Shown in pieces: positions 42,835 to 51,888 of a DNA stretch of 64,000 nucleotides (position 1 is its first letter; each line of letters begins with the position of its first letter). This stretch comes from Bacilli bacterium (GTDB taxonomy: Bacteria; Bacillota_I; Bacilli_A; RF39; UBA660): contig JAFYEA010000028.1 in assembly GCA_017544525.1 (NCBI GenBank), positions 155,954 to 219,953 on the forward strand. The letters are read 5' to 3'. The notes beneath the pieces were generated by a model. That model did no database searches. It had not been told where the DNA came from and was given only the letters and a program-made list of their open reading frames with translations. The position numbers and the translations under genes were made by a program.

Positions 42835-43404
42835 ATGAAAAGAAAAGAAGAACTTGAAAAATTACTTGTAGTAGTGGATATGGTTAATGGATTCATGAAA
42901 CATGGAAATATGGCTGATCCTTATATTAATCATATTACTGAAAACATTGCACGTTTAGTTGATAGTGCAATTAGTGAAGATGAGGGGGTTGCATTTATTA
43001 AAGACACTCATGAAAATGATAGTGCCGAATTTAAAAAATTCCCACCTCACTGTGTTAAAGGTACTGGTGAAGAAGAATTAGTTCCAGAATTAAAAAAATA
43101 TGAAAGTTATGGACTAAGTTATGAAAAAAATTCTACTAGTACGATATTTGCTCCTGGATTTATGAGTGATATTGAGCAAATGAAAAAATTAAGAGAGGTA
43201 ATAATAACTGGATGTTGCACTGATATTTGTGTATTAAACCTAGCATTGCCATTAACAAATTATTTTGATCAAAATAATAGGGAAGTTAGTGTTATTGTTA
43301 AAGAAGATTCAGTAGAGACATATAATAGTGATGCTCATAATAGAAATGAGTACAATGATATGAGTTTCAAATTATTACGTCAAGCCGGAATTAGAGTTGA
43401 GTAG
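42835..43404 (+). CDS. pncA: Nicotinamidase-related isochorismatase-fold hydrolase
   Basis: 189 residues from ATG 42835 (AAGGAGG at 42820-42826). Nicotinamidase signature: VVVDMVNGFMKHGN with the catalytic Asp, KDTHENDSAEFKKFPPHC, a Lys, and the nucleophile in ITGCCTDICV. It deamidates nicotinamide to nicotinate, the first step of salvage, in the cytoplasm. Short spacing to pncB and its location at the head of the NAD cluster support the call. Pyrazinamide susceptibility is not predicted here. Confidence 0.93.
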   Translation: MKRKEELEKLLVVVDMVNGFMKHGNMADPYINHITENIARLVDSAISEDEGVAFIKDTHENDSAEFKKFPPHCVKGTGEEELVPELKKYESYGLSYEKNSTSTIFAPGFMSDIEQMKKLREVIITGCCTDICVLNLALPLTNYFDQNNREVSVIVKEDSVETYNSDAHNRNEYNDMSFKLLRQAGIRVE

Positions 43405-43445
43405 TATACTTAATTGTTATAAAATAGAAAATAGAGGTGTTTAAG

Positions 43446-44912
43446 ATGAATAATAATTATGAGAGATTACCAAGAAACTATACATTATTAGCAGATGCAT
43501 ATGAATATTTTATGTCTGACGTATATGTTAAAACTAAAAAGGGTGTAGAAGGAATTTTTGATGGATTTTTTAGAGTAGTACCTAATGGCGGTGGTTATGC
43601 AGTTATGGCTGGTATGGATAAATTAATTCCTTTTATACAAAATTTGAAAATAACTAAAGAGGATATAGAGTTATTTAAGAAAAAGGGTTATAAGTTTAAT
43701 GATGAATTTATTAACTATATGTTAAACTTTAAATTTACTGGAGATATATATGCTATTCCAGATGGAACTCCAATATTCCCAAATGAACCAATTATAACTG
43801 TTAAAGCTCCATTAATGGAAGCACAAATGATTGAAACTGCGATACTCGCTATATATAATGGCGCTATATCTCACTCAACAGGAGCAAGAAGGATATACGA
43901 AGCAACTCCAAAGAACGTTCCAATCATGGAATTTGGAGCGAGACGTGCTGATGGATTTGAAGCAGGTATTGATGCATCTATTTATGGAATAATGGCTGGA
44001 TGTGTTGGTACTAGTAATATGTTTGCTGCTAATATGTTAGATGGAGTTACAGCACTTGGAACAATGGCACATAGTTTTGTAGAAACAAGTGATGATGAAT
44101 TATCTGCATTTAAAGACTTTGCAGGAAATCACCCGGAAAATGCAACATTGTTAGTTGATACATATGATACACTAAGAAGTGGAGTACCAAATGCTATTAA
44201 GACATTTGATTGGATGAAGAGTCAAGGATTAAGTGTTGATCATATTGGAATTAGAATTGATTCTGGAGACTTAGCTTATTTATCAAAAGAAGCAAGAAGA
44301 ATGCTTGATGAAGCAGGTTACCCACAAGCTAAAATATGTTTAAGTAATGGACTTAAGGCAGAAACAATTGAATCACTTGTTAATCAAGGAGCATGCTTTA
44401 ATTCGTTAGGAGTAGGAGATAATATTTCTAAGCCAGAAGGAAATGTAGGATGTGTTTATAAAGAAGTAGCAATTGTTGAAAATGGTGAAGTTAAACCTAA
44501 AATCAAAGTGAGTGGAGATTTAATTAAATTAATTAATCCAGGATATAAAGAATTATATAGAGCATTTGATAATGAAAGTGGTTATGCTATTGCAGATATA
44601 ATGTGTTTAAAAGATAAAGAGTTAGATAAAGACAATTTAAGAATTGTAAGTGTAACTGATTTATTAAAGAATTCTATTATTAGTAATTATAGATTAGAAA
44701 AATTACAAAAACCAATATTCTTAAATGGAAAACTTGTATATGAAGATTCAAAAGATATATTTGAAAAACAAAGATATTGTCATGAACAAATGGAGAAATT
44801 ATATCCTGAAGTAAAAAGAATATTAAATCCACATGGATATTATGTAGATGGTACAGAAGAATATGTAGAATTTAAACAAGAAATGATAAAGAAAATGAAG
44901 TATAGAGGTTAA
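43446..44912 (+). CDS. pncB: Nicotinate phosphoribosyltransferase
   Basis: 488 residues from ATG 43446 (AGAGG upstream). Motifs of the long-form NAPRTase: LLADAYEYFMSDVY, IMEFGARRADGFEAG, ALGTMAHSFVE and DHIGIRIDSGDLAYLSKEAR. It joins nicotinate and PRPP to NaMN with ATP. Part of the Preiss-Handler route with pncA, nadD and nadE on the same transcript. A possible TATAAA at 43418 may give a second promoter. Confidence 0.96.
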   Translation: MNNNYERLPRNYTLLADAYEYFMSDVYVKTKKGVEGIFDGFFRVVPNGGGYAVMAGMDKLIPFIQNLKITKEDIELFKKKGYKFNDEFINYMLNFKFTGDIYAIPDGTPIFPNEPIITVKAPLMEAQMIETAILAIYNGAISHSTGARRIYEATPKNVPIMEFGARRADGFEAGIDASIYGIMAGCVGTSNMFAANMLDGVTALGTMAHSFVETSDDELSAFKDFAGNHPENATLLVDTYDTLRSGVPNAIKTFDWMKSQGLSVDHIGIRIDSGDLAYLSKEARRMLDEAGYPQAKICLSNGLKAETIESLVNQGACFNSLGVGDNISKPEGNVGCVYKEVAIVENGEVKPKIKVSGDLIKLINPGYKELYRAFDNESGYAIADIMCLKDKELDKDNLRIVSVTDLLKNSIISNYRLEKLQKPIFLNGKLVYEDSKDIFEKQRYCHEQMEKLYPEVKRILNPHGYYVDGTEEYVEFKQEMIKKMKYRG

Positions 44913-44913
44913 T

Positions 44914-45516
44914 ATGAGAAGTGATAAGTTAACAACATTAGTTGAATATTTAAATGAATTAAAAACAATTAAGAAAGAAATAAATAAGAAAGCTAAAAAA
45001 CATTTTATTACATCAACACCTTATTTATTTACATTAAGTAATGGAAGAGTGATTCCTAGAGAACAGTTATTAAAAAATGGTCTTGATGGATCAGCAGTTA
45101 TGGTTGCACCATATCTAAAAGAAACAGATGAATTCTTAGTGGTAATTGAACCTAGAGTTTTTACTGAACTTAGCGTGGCTGCATCATTTCCAGCAGGATA
45201 TATTGAAAAAGGAGAAACGCCTGAAGAGGCAGCTTTAAGAGAATTAAGAGAAGAAACAGGATATGTTAGTGATGATTTGATTCATTTAGATTCATACTAT
45301 CAAGATGAAGGTATTAGTGCAGCTAGAAATCATTCTTTTTTAGCACTAAATTGTGAAAAGAAATTTGATCAAGATTTAGGTCAGAATGAAATAATAAAAT
45401 ATATGACATTTAACTATGATGAATTAATTGAATTGTCAAGAGAGGGAATAATAAGTGGAGCTAATACAAAGTTAACTTTATCATTAATAAAAAAACACTT
45501 AAATAAGGAGGATTAA
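44914..45516 (+). CDS. Nudix hydrolase, probably ADP-ribose pyrophosphatase
   Basis: 200 residues starting 1 nt after pncB. A complete catalytic Nudix box GYIEKGETPEEAALRELR then EETGYV, in a context like AASFPAGYIEKGE. It is active-site intact, unlike the two NrtR proteins. ADP-ribose or a similar dinucleotide is the likely substrate: it would clear the NrtR ligand and recycle ribose phosphate. The substrate is not proven by sequence. Confidence 0.88.
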   Translation: MRSDKLTTLVEYLNELKTIKKEINKKAKKHFITSTPYLFTLSNGRVIPREQLLKNGLDGSAVMVAPYLKETDEFLVVIEPRVFTELSVAASFPAGYIEKGETPEEAALRELREETGYVSDDLIHLDSYYQDEGISAARNHSFLALNCEKKFDQDLGQNEIIKYMTFNYDELIELSREGIISGANTKLTLSLIKKHLNKED

Positions 45517-45519
45517 ATT

Positions 45520-46272
45520 ATGTTCGATGTAAAAAAAGAAGTAAATGGAATTACTAAGTTTATTAAAGATTATTTTGAAAGTAATCATTTAAAAGGAGTA
45601 GTACTTGGAATAAGTGGAGGTAAAGATTCAGCCGTAGTTGCAGCTTTATTTGCAAAAGCGCTTGGCAGTGAGAATGTACTTGGAGTAACACTTCCTTGTC
45701 ACTCAATAAAAGCAGATAAAAGTGATGCACAGTTAGTCGCAGAAAAATATAATTTTGAATTAATCAATTTAGATTTAACTCCTGTATATGATAGTTTTAT
45801 AAATGAAATAAATAAACTTGGTAGTTTTAGTGAAGAAGAACTTAAGAATAGCAATATAAATATTAAACCGAGACTTAGAATGGCAAGTGTTTATTATTTA
45901 GCAGCATTATATACTGAACTTAAAGGTGGAACATATATAGTAGCTGGAACAGGCAATAAATGTGAATTATATGTTGGATATTTTACTAAAGGTGGAGATT
46001 CAACATTTGATATAGGAGTTTTAAACAATTATACAGTTGATGAAGTAATTAAAATTGGAGAGTATTTAGAAGTACCTGATCAAGTTATTCATAAAGCTCC
46101 AAGTGATGGTTTAAGCGGTCAAACTGATGAAGACAAATTGGGTGTTAAATATAGTGAAATAGCAGCTTATATGAATAATGAACCATTGGATGAAGAAGTA
46201 AAAGAAAGAATATTAAAACTTCATAATGGTTCTAAACACAAATTTAACATTCCAGTTTATGAAAGAAAATAA
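45520..46272 (+). CDS. nadE: NAD synthetase, ammonia-dependent
   Basis: 250 residues behind AAGGAGG. P-loop SGGKDSAVVAALFAKALG, LPCHS, NIKPRLRMASVYYLAA, and GTGNKCELYVGYFTKGGD, as in single-domain NadE. It lacks the N-terminal glutaminase, so it uses free ammonia to turn NaAD to NAD. Spacing to neighbours is 3 and 21 nt. Confidence 0.96.
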   Translation: MFDVKKEVNGITKFIKDYFESNHLKGVVLGISGGKDSAVVAALFAKALGSENVLGVTLPCHSIKADKSDAQLVAEKYNFELINLDLTPVYDSFINEINKLGSFSEEELKNSNINIKPRLRMASVYYLAALYTELKGGTYIVAGTGNKCELYVGYFTKGGDSTFDIGVLNNYTVDEVIKIGEYLEVPDQVIHKAPSDGLSGQTDEDKLGVKYSEIAAYMNNEPLDEEVKERILKLHNGSKHKFNIPVYERK

Positions 46273-46293
46273 ATAAGAAAGGAGTGGGGGTAA

Positions 46294-46704
46294 ATGAAAG
46301 AAAAAGTTGATATTACAATGGATATAAACAAATCAGAACTACTTAAAATGTTAAGTGCATACTATACAGAGAAATTAAATAAAGAAGCTAATATTAAACT
46401 TAATATTTCAAAAGAACTAAGGGGATATGGATATTCAGAATATAACGAAGTAATATTAGAATTCTATTTTGTTAACGAGCATAATCTTGGACCAGCAAAA
46501 GTAAAAATAACAAATACATTAACAAAGGAAGATGTTAATGAAGCGTTGAGTGAAATAATTGAAAAATTAGGTTATAGTGTAGATGCAGTTAATTATAAGA
46601 CTGGTACTAGATCAACTGGCTACTATGATGATTATGAAGAACCTTATTTTGAAGGTGTAACATTAAATTTAAAACAAAAAGGTATGAAAAGAGTATTAGA
46701 ATAG
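46294..46704 (+). CDS. Hypothetical protein in NAD cluster
   Basis: 136 residues behind AAGGAG. A small alpha/beta protein opening with a long Lys-rich helix and ending with YDDYEEPYFEGVTLNLKQKG. No family recognised. Its position between nadE and nadD suggests co-transcription only. Confidence 0.65.
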   Translation: MKEKVDITMDINKSELLKMLSAYYTEKLNKEANIKLNISKELRGYGYSEYNEVILEFYFVNEHNLGPAKVKITNTLTKEDVNEALSEIIEKLGYSVDAVNYKTGTRSTGYYDDYEEPYFEGVTLNLKQKGMKRVLE

Positions 46705-46716
46705 AAGGTGAATTAA

Positions 46717-47280
46717 ATGAAAATAGGTGTATTTGTAGGTAGCTTTAATCCAGTTCATAAGGGACATATTAAAGTGGCTAATTATATTGTAAATAATAAT
46801 TATGTTGATAAATTATTAATAATACCAACAGGTAATTATTGGGATAAAAATAATATAATTGATGTTAAACATAGAATTAAAATGCTTGAAAAATATGAGA
46901 CAGATAAATTATTAATTGAAAGAGAATTAAATGATTTGCCTTATACTTATCAAGTTATAAACGAACTAAAGAAAAGGTATCCAAATGATGAATTATGTTT
47001 AATAATGGGTGCGGATAATATTGTATCTTTTGACAAGTGGAAAAACTATGAAGATCTATTGAAATTAGAATTCATTATCTATACAAGAAATAATTTAGAT
47101 ATTAAACATTATTTAAATAAAATAGGGAAAAAAGATAAAATTGTTGTTTTAGATAATGTTGAAAGTATTAAAATATCAAGTTCTAAAATAAGAGAAACTA
47201 TTAATGAATTCTATGAACTTGAAGAATATGTAGACAAGGAGATTTTAGATTATATTATAAAGAATAATTTATATAAGTAG
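46717..47280 (+). CDS. nadD: Nicotinate-mononucleotide adenylyltransferase
   Basis: 187 residues. Nucleotidyltransferase motif GSFNPVHKGHIKVANYI, PTGNYWDK, MGADNIVSFDKWKNYEDLL, and ISSSKIRETI at the C-terminus. It makes NaAD from NaMN and ATP, linking pncB to nadE. The stop overlaps by spacing with the next gene's ribosome site. Confidence 0.95.
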   Translation: MKIGVFVGSFNPVHKGHIKVANYIVNNNYVDKLLIIPTGNYWDKNNIIDVKHRIKMLEKYETDKLLIERELNDLPYTYQVINELKKRYPNDELCLIMGADNIVSFDKWKNYEDLLKLEFIIYTRNNLDIKHYLNKIGKKDKIVVLDNVESIKISSSKIRETINEFYELEEYVDKEILDYIIKNNLYK

Positions 47281-47289
47281 GTGGGTTTT

Positions 47290-47862
47290 ATGAAACATAT
47301 AATTATTGCTGGCGCTTCAAGATGTGGTAAAACAACTTTATCCATGAAATTATCTAAAGAAGGATTTATTCATTATAAAATGGATTCTATTAAAAGGGGA
47401 ATAGATAGAAACTTTTGGGATGGATATAAAAACGATTGGAGACAAGTTAGTCCTCATATGGCTCATTTAATAGCAACAATTATAAAAGAAAATCAAAGTG
47501 ATATTGTTAATGGTAATGAATATTATGTGATTGATACATGTCATTTATATCCGTCTGATATTGCAAAATATAATTTAGAAAATACGATTATTATATTTTT
47601 GGGGCATGCCAAAACTGATGTAATGGATAAATTTAATAACATAAGAAAATATGATAAAGGTGTTTGGACGAATTTAATAAGTGATGAAGATTTAATTGAA
47701 AGTACAGCTATGGGAGTTGTATATAGTAGAGAAGTACAAAAAGAATGTGAAGAACTTGGAATTAGATATTTTGATACTAGTGAGAATTTTGAAGAAACTT
47801 TAAATGAGGCATATGAATATATAAGAGGTGAGTTAAATGAAAAAGTGCTTAAAAAAGTTTAG
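47290..47862 (+). CDS. P-loop kinase-like protein in NAD cluster
   Basis: 190 residues from ATG 47290 (AGGTGGG upstream). Walker A GASRCGKTT, a lid-like region with Arg residues and YYVIDTCHLY as Walker-B-like strand. It resembles adenylate-kinase-type nucleoside or sugar kinases. Location before pnuC makes a nicotinamide-riboside or ribose-related kinase plausible, but NadR-like gene 48.5 kb already has that domain, so the substrate is open. It overlaps pnuC by 26 nt. Confidence 0.7.
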   Translation: MKHIIIAGASRCGKTTLSMKLSKEGFIHYKMDSIKRGIDRNFWDGYKNDWRQVSPHMAHLIATIIKENQSDIVNGNEYYVIDTCHLYPSDIAKYNLENTIIIFLGHAKTDVMDKFNNIRKYDKGVWTNLISDEDLIESTAMGVVYSREVQKECEELGIRYFDTSENFEETLNEAYEYIRGELNEKVLKKV

Positions 47863-48505
47863 TCTATTTGAATGGGGGATGATAGTATCTGTTATAGGGT
47901 TTACAATTTATTTCTCATTAATTGATAAAACAAGCTCAATTTGGTATTTAATAATTGATGGTTTAGCGGCAATATGTGGAATATTTTGTGTAGTATTGTG
48001 TGCTAAAGGAAAAAAGAGTCAATATATATGGGGATTATTCAATGTAATTGGTTATATAATAATTGCATTTATAAATAAATATTATGGTGAAGTTATGTTA
48101 AACGCTTTATATTATCTACCAAGTCAATTTATAGGTTATTATTTATGGAATAAGCATGAGAATAAAAAAACAAATGATGTAGAAGCTAAAAAACTAAATT
48201 TAAAACAAACAATTCTTTTATTAGTTATTACTACTGCATCAATATTTGGATATAAATTAATATTAGATTTATTAGGTGGTAACAATACAATTCTTGATAG
48301 CGCATCAACTATGATTTCAATTATAGCCAATTCATTAATGCTATTAAGATATAGAGAGCAGTGGTTATTATGGATTATCATAGATATGATTACTGTAATA
48401 ATGTGGGTACTTGTTAAAGATTACATAATGGTAACAATGTGGGCAGTATATTTAATTAATGCATTTTATGGTTATTATAACTGGACAAAGATAGCTAAAA
48501 AATAA
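47837..48505 (+). CDS. pnuC: Nicotinamide riboside transporter PnuC
   Basis: 222 residues with about seven membrane helices. PnuC marks: ICGIFCVVLCAKGKKSQYIWG, NVIGYIIIAFINKYYGEVMLNALYY.., P..IGYYLW, and a late W..W..D pattern (LLWIIIDMITVIMW). It takes up nicotinamide riboside by facilitated diffusion, trapped by the kinase of the next gene. Starts inside the preceding gene. Confidence 0.93.
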   Translation: MKKCLKKFSLFEWGMIVSVIGFTIYFSLIDKTSSIWYLIIDGLAAICGIFCVVLCAKGKKSQYIWGLFNVIGYIIIAFINKYYGEVMLNALYYLPSQFIGYYLWNKHENKKTNDVEAKKLNLKQTILLLVITTASIFGYKLILDLLGGNNTILDSASTMISIIANSLMLLRYREQWLLWIIIDMITVIMWVLVKDYIMVTMWAVYLINAFYGYYNWTKIAKK

Positions 48506-48517
48506 GGGGGAGTTTAT

Positions 48518-49537
48518 ATGTACAAAATTGGTATGTATGGAGGATGTTTTAATCCACTTCACTTAGGACACGTAAACGCTATTATTGAAGCCGCTAATCA
48601 ATGTGAAAAGCTATATGTAGTAATGAGTAATTCAAATGATCCAAATGAGATAAATCACAAAGAAAGATTAATGTGGTTAAGAAATGTAACCAGTGAAATG
48701 GAAAATGTTGAAGTTTTTGAAATATTTGATAATAACGATTCAAAAGATATATATGATTGGAATAATGGAGTTAAACAAGTTAAAGAACATATAAAAGATA
48801 AAATTGATGTAATCTTTGCTGGTAGTGATTATATAGGAACTAATACATGGGAAAAAGCTTATCCTGAATCTAAAATAGTTTATTTTAATAGAAGCGATAT
48901 TAATATTTCAAGTACTGAAATAAGAAATAATCCATATAAATACTATAATTATTTGCCAAAAATTGTACAAAAGTATTATGTTAAAAAAGTATGCATTTTA
49001 GGAACAGAAAGTTGTGGAAAATCAACATTAGTTAGAAATTTAGCAAATGTTTTTAATACAAGTTATGTTTATGAAGCAGGAAGAGATGTTTGTTTGGAAT
49101 CTGGCGGAATAGATAATATGCAAAAGAAAGACTATTTTGAAATATTATTTAGACATAAATATATAGAAAATGAAGCATTAAAAAAAGCAAATAAAGTCTT
49201 ATTTATAGATACTGATTCATTAATTACTTTATATTATTATTTATTAGACTTTAAAGATATGAGTGAAGATGATAAAAGATTTAAATATATAGCTGAATGC
49301 ATTTCATATTTAAATAGTTATGATTTATATATATTTTTAGAACCGGATGTTAAATGGATACAAGATGGTACTAGAACTTATGGAGATCAAGAAACAAGAA
49401 ACAAAAATAATAAACTATTAAAGAATCTATTAGATGAAAACGGAATTAATTATGTGTGCATAAATGGTGATTATCAAAATAGATATCAAGAATCAAAGAA
49501 ACTTATTAAAAAGTTATTGGGAGGTTTTTATGGATAA
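48518..49537 (+). CDS. nadR: NadR-like NMN adenylyltransferase / ribosylnicotinamide kinase
   Basis: 339 residues behind AGGGGG. N-terminal nucleotidyltransferase (YGGCFNPLHLGHVNAI, SSTEIRNNPYKYY) and C-terminal kinase (ILGTESCGKSTLVRNLA about residue 160, then YEAGRDV). It lacks the helix-turn-helix repressor domain of E. coli NadR, so it is an enzyme only, like the Haemophilus-type. It phosphorylates nicotinamide riboside to NMN and adenylates it to NAD, completing the PnuC route. It overlaps the next gene start by 8 nt. Confidence 0.92.
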   Translation: MYKIGMYGGCFNPLHLGHVNAIIEAANQCEKLYVVMSNSNDPNEINHKERLMWLRNVTSEMENVEVFEIFDNNDSKDIYDWNNGVKQVKEHIKDKIDVIFAGSDYIGTNTWEKAYPESKIVYFNRSDINISSTEIRNNPYKYYNYLPKIVQKYYVKKVCILGTESCGKSTLVRNLANVFNTSYVYEAGRDVCLESGGIDNMQKKDYFEILFRHKYIENEALKKANKVLFIDTDSLITLYYYLLDFKDMSEDDKRFKYIAECISYLNSYDLYIFLEPDVKWIQDGTRTYGDQETRNKNNKLLKNLLDENGINYVCINGDYQNRYQESKKLIKKLLGGFYG

Positions 49538-49913
49538 TATTGAAAAGAATATTAAAGAATTTGTATCTCAACTTGTCGAAAATAAAAATGCAAGAAGTAT
49601 TAAAAGTGCACTAATTTGTTACAAAGAATTTTTAATTAACACTAAGATGATTAGACCAAGTGATGAAATTACTATATGGTTGAATAAAGTAATTGAAAAT
49701 GCTGAACTAATACAGATTCTTAAAGATAAAAATGGTAGCATTAATTTAGACTTGTTTTTAAAGAGTATAAATATTATTACATTTGATGAACAAGAAATTG
49801 ATCAAAAACATTATGGACATTATGATGTTCAACCAGTTATTATAAATTTGCAAAAAAGATTTAGAACAATAAGTAGTAGTTGTGGTTCAGAATCTACAAG
49901 TGATAGCTGTTAA
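49530..49913 (+). CDS. Small protein with Ser/Thr/Cys-rich tail, possible radical SAM substrate
   Basis: 127 residues from ATG 49530 (GGGAGG at 49519-49524). A helical Lys/Glu/Asn-rich body and a last segment SSSCGSESTSDSC ending exactly at the stop codon. The only two Cys near the end lie in this tail; there is one more in the body (ALICYK). Its stop is 1 nt before the radical SAM start, so they are translated together. A long leader-like body with a short Cys/Ser/Thr tail next to a radical SAM enzyme is the layout of a modified-peptide precursor. No known RiPP family is recognised. Confidence 0.72.
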   Translation: MDNIEKNIKEFVSQLVENKNARSIKSALICYKEFLINTKMIRPSDEITIWLNKVIENAELIQILKDKNGSINLDLFLKSINIITFDEQEIDQKHYGHYDVQPVIINLQKRFRTISSSCGSESTSDSC

Positions 49914-49914
49914 T

Positions 49915-50823
49915 ATGAAAAAGATAAATATATTTGAAAATGAAGTAGATGTTAAAGATCATTTATGTTCAACAAATAAAAATAATTGTCCTAGTAAGTG
50001 TAAAGTTTCTTTAAGACTATATATTAAAGTAACAGATGATTGTCAATGCAATTGTAAATTTTGTGCTAATGAGAATTTAAAAGACTTTGGTAACTTAGAT
50101 TTAAAGAAATTAGACTATGTTATTAGATATTTATATGAAAATAAAATACTTCATGGTATTAGTATTACTGGCGGAGAACCAATGATAAATCCAGATAAGT
50201 TAAATGATGTAATTAATCTTATATATAACATTTCTAGTGATATAGAAGTTGCAATATCAACAAATGGTTTAAATTTTAAATTATTTAAAGAATTTGATAA
50301 TGTTAACAAGTTAGAAAGTATTCACTTATCAAGGCATCATTATAATGATATAATTAATAGTGAAATATTTAGGAGTAAAAATGTTGCTAAAACAGAAGAT
50401 ATCATGTTATTGCAAGAATACTTGGCAGATAAAAGAATTATTAATATAAATACTTTAGTAATGAAAGGATATATTGATAGTTTAAAAGAAATAAAAAACA
50501 TGTTAAATTATGTTGGTGAAACAGGAGTATATAAAAACGGTTTTGTTTCATTAATGAAATGTAATGAATTTGCAAAAGAAAGATTTATTAATTTTAATAG
50601 CATTTTTAATAATTTAGATGAAAATTTCTTTTTAGCACATCATTTTTACAGTAAAGATTATTGTGAATGCGTTGATGGGGTATATATAACTAATAATGAT
50701 AAATTAGTAGAGTTTTATGCAAGAATGGTTAAAGAATCATTGTGTGATTATGTAAATCAATTAGTATATACTTCTGATAATAAAGTCACAGCTGGGTTTG
50801 GAGGGAAAGTTTTATTAAAATGA
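49915..50823 (+). CDS. Radical SAM enzyme in NAD cluster
   Basis: 302 residues from ATG 49915; the alternative GTG at 49882 lies inside the upstream gene without a ribosome site. Cluster motif CQCNCKFC (CxxxCxxC) near residue 42, GGEP motif ISITGGEPMINP, and a strand STNG. An N-terminal CSTNKNNCPSKC and later Cys (LMKC, DYCEC, SLC) could bind an extra cluster. It does not look like queE, moaA or an activase. Coupling to the Cys-tailed protein makes it the prime modifying enzyme. Reaction unknown. Confidence 0.87.
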   Translation: MKKINIFENEVDVKDHLCSTNKNNCPSKCKVSLRLYIKVTDDCQCNCKFCANENLKDFGNLDLKKLDYVIRYLYENKILHGISITGGEPMINPDKLNDVINLIYNISSDIEVAISTNGLNFKLFKEFDNVNKLESIHLSRHHYNDIINSEIFRSKNVAKTEDIMLLQEYLADKRIININTLVMKGYIDSLKEIKNMLNYVGETGVYKNGFVSLMKCNEFAKERFINFNSIFNNLDENFFLAHHFYSKDYCECVDGVYITNNDKLVEFYARMVKESLCDYVNQLVYTSDNKVTAGFGGKVLLK

Positions 50824-51422
50824 TAAAAGAATTAGAAAATCACAACTTATCATTCTTTCAGGATGATCCATTATATCTTAAATACTTTCGCAATAGAAAG
50901 TTTAATAAAAATGAGTTAAAGAAAACAAAAAAACTCTATAAAAAGATTGATAAATTTTGTGAAAAAACAGATGTATATTATATTTATGGACTTGACTTAG
51001 GGTATATGGATGATTTTGGTTACTATCAAATAACTGACGCTGATAGAGGGAATTATGATGTATGGCATCTTGGAGAAAATGAAAACGAAGTATTTATAAA
51101 AATAATTAATGACATTTTATTTAGCGTTTTTAATAGTATTGAAGTTCATAATAGGAAAGTAGTTGAAGAAGAATATCACAAAAGATTTGGAGATATTGAA
51201 TATGATTGGCTATTATTTCCTAGAGAAATGGCTTTATACAAATGGAAAGAGTATTATGATGGGAATCTTCCAGAAGAATTAATTAAGATGTATGAAGAAA
51301 AAGCAAATGGTACATGGTGGAATAAAGAATATAACATATTCTTTAAATATAATGGAGATGAATTTGTTTTAGATCAGGAAAAAACACTAGAAAGAAAGAT
51401 GATTAATGATGATAGAAACTAA
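50820..51422 (+). CDS. Hypothetical protein in NAD cluster
   Basis: 200 residues, starting with ATGA overlap on the radical SAM stop. Rich in Tyr/Trp/Asp (YYIYGLDLGYMDDFGYYQITDADRGNYDVWHLGENE). No motif or membrane segment recognised. Tight overlaps on both sides imply its product works with the radical SAM protein or PncC. Confidence 0.7.
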   Translation: MIKELENHNLSFFQDDPLYLKYFRNRKFNKNELKKTKKLYKKIDKFCEKTDVYYIYGLDLGYMDDFGYYQITDADRGNYDVWHLGENENEVFIKIINDILFSVFNSIEVHNRKVVEEEYHKRFGDIEYDWLLFPREMALYKWKEYYDGNLPEELIKMYEEKANGTWWNKEYNIFFKYNGDEFVLDQEKTLERKMINDDRN

Positions 51423-51879
51423 AGTAGTAAATAAATTAATAGAAAGTAAAGAAACTATATCTAGTATGGAATCATGTACGGCAGGATACTTCGCTACTAC
51501 AATTACTAATGTAGATGGTTCTAGTAACGTACTTAAGTTTTCCGCTATTACATATTCGAATGAATATAAAATTAAAATGGGTGTAAAAGAAGAAACTATT
51601 AATAAATATAGTGTATATAGTTTTGAAGTAACTCATGAAATGAGTAAATGTATTAGCAATTACACATCTTCTACATATGGAATTGGAATATCTGGTAAAA
51701 TAAATAGGTATGATGAATTTAATCCTGGAGGAAGTAATAACGAAATATATGCTACTATATATAATAGTAAAAATAATGAATTTACCGATATTAAAATAAT
51801 TGCTCCAAATAAGCCTAGAAAAGAATGTAAAAAGTTTATTGTTAATAAAGTTTTAGATGAATTGATAAAAATCATATAG
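51406..51879 (+). CDS. pncC: CinA C-terminal / nicotinamide-nucleotide amidase (PncC)
   Basis: 157 residues. Single CinA-C domain: SSMESCTAGYFATTIT, DGSSNVLKFSAITYSNEYK, MGVKEETINKYSVYSFEVTHEM and YGIGISGKINRYDEFNPGG. PncC deamidates NMN, produced by DNA ligase, to NaMN, which then feeds NadD. It has no CinA N-terminal domain. It overlaps the preceding gene by 17 nt. Confidence 0.87.
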   Translation: MMIETKVVNKLIESKETISSMESCTAGYFATTITNVDGSSNVLKFSAITYSNEYKIKMGVKEETINKYSVYSFEVTHEMSKCISNYTSSTYGIGISGKINRYDEFNPGGSNNEIYATIYNSKNNEFTDIKIIAPNKPRKECKKFIVNKVLDELIKII

Positions 51880-51888
51880 GAGTATAAT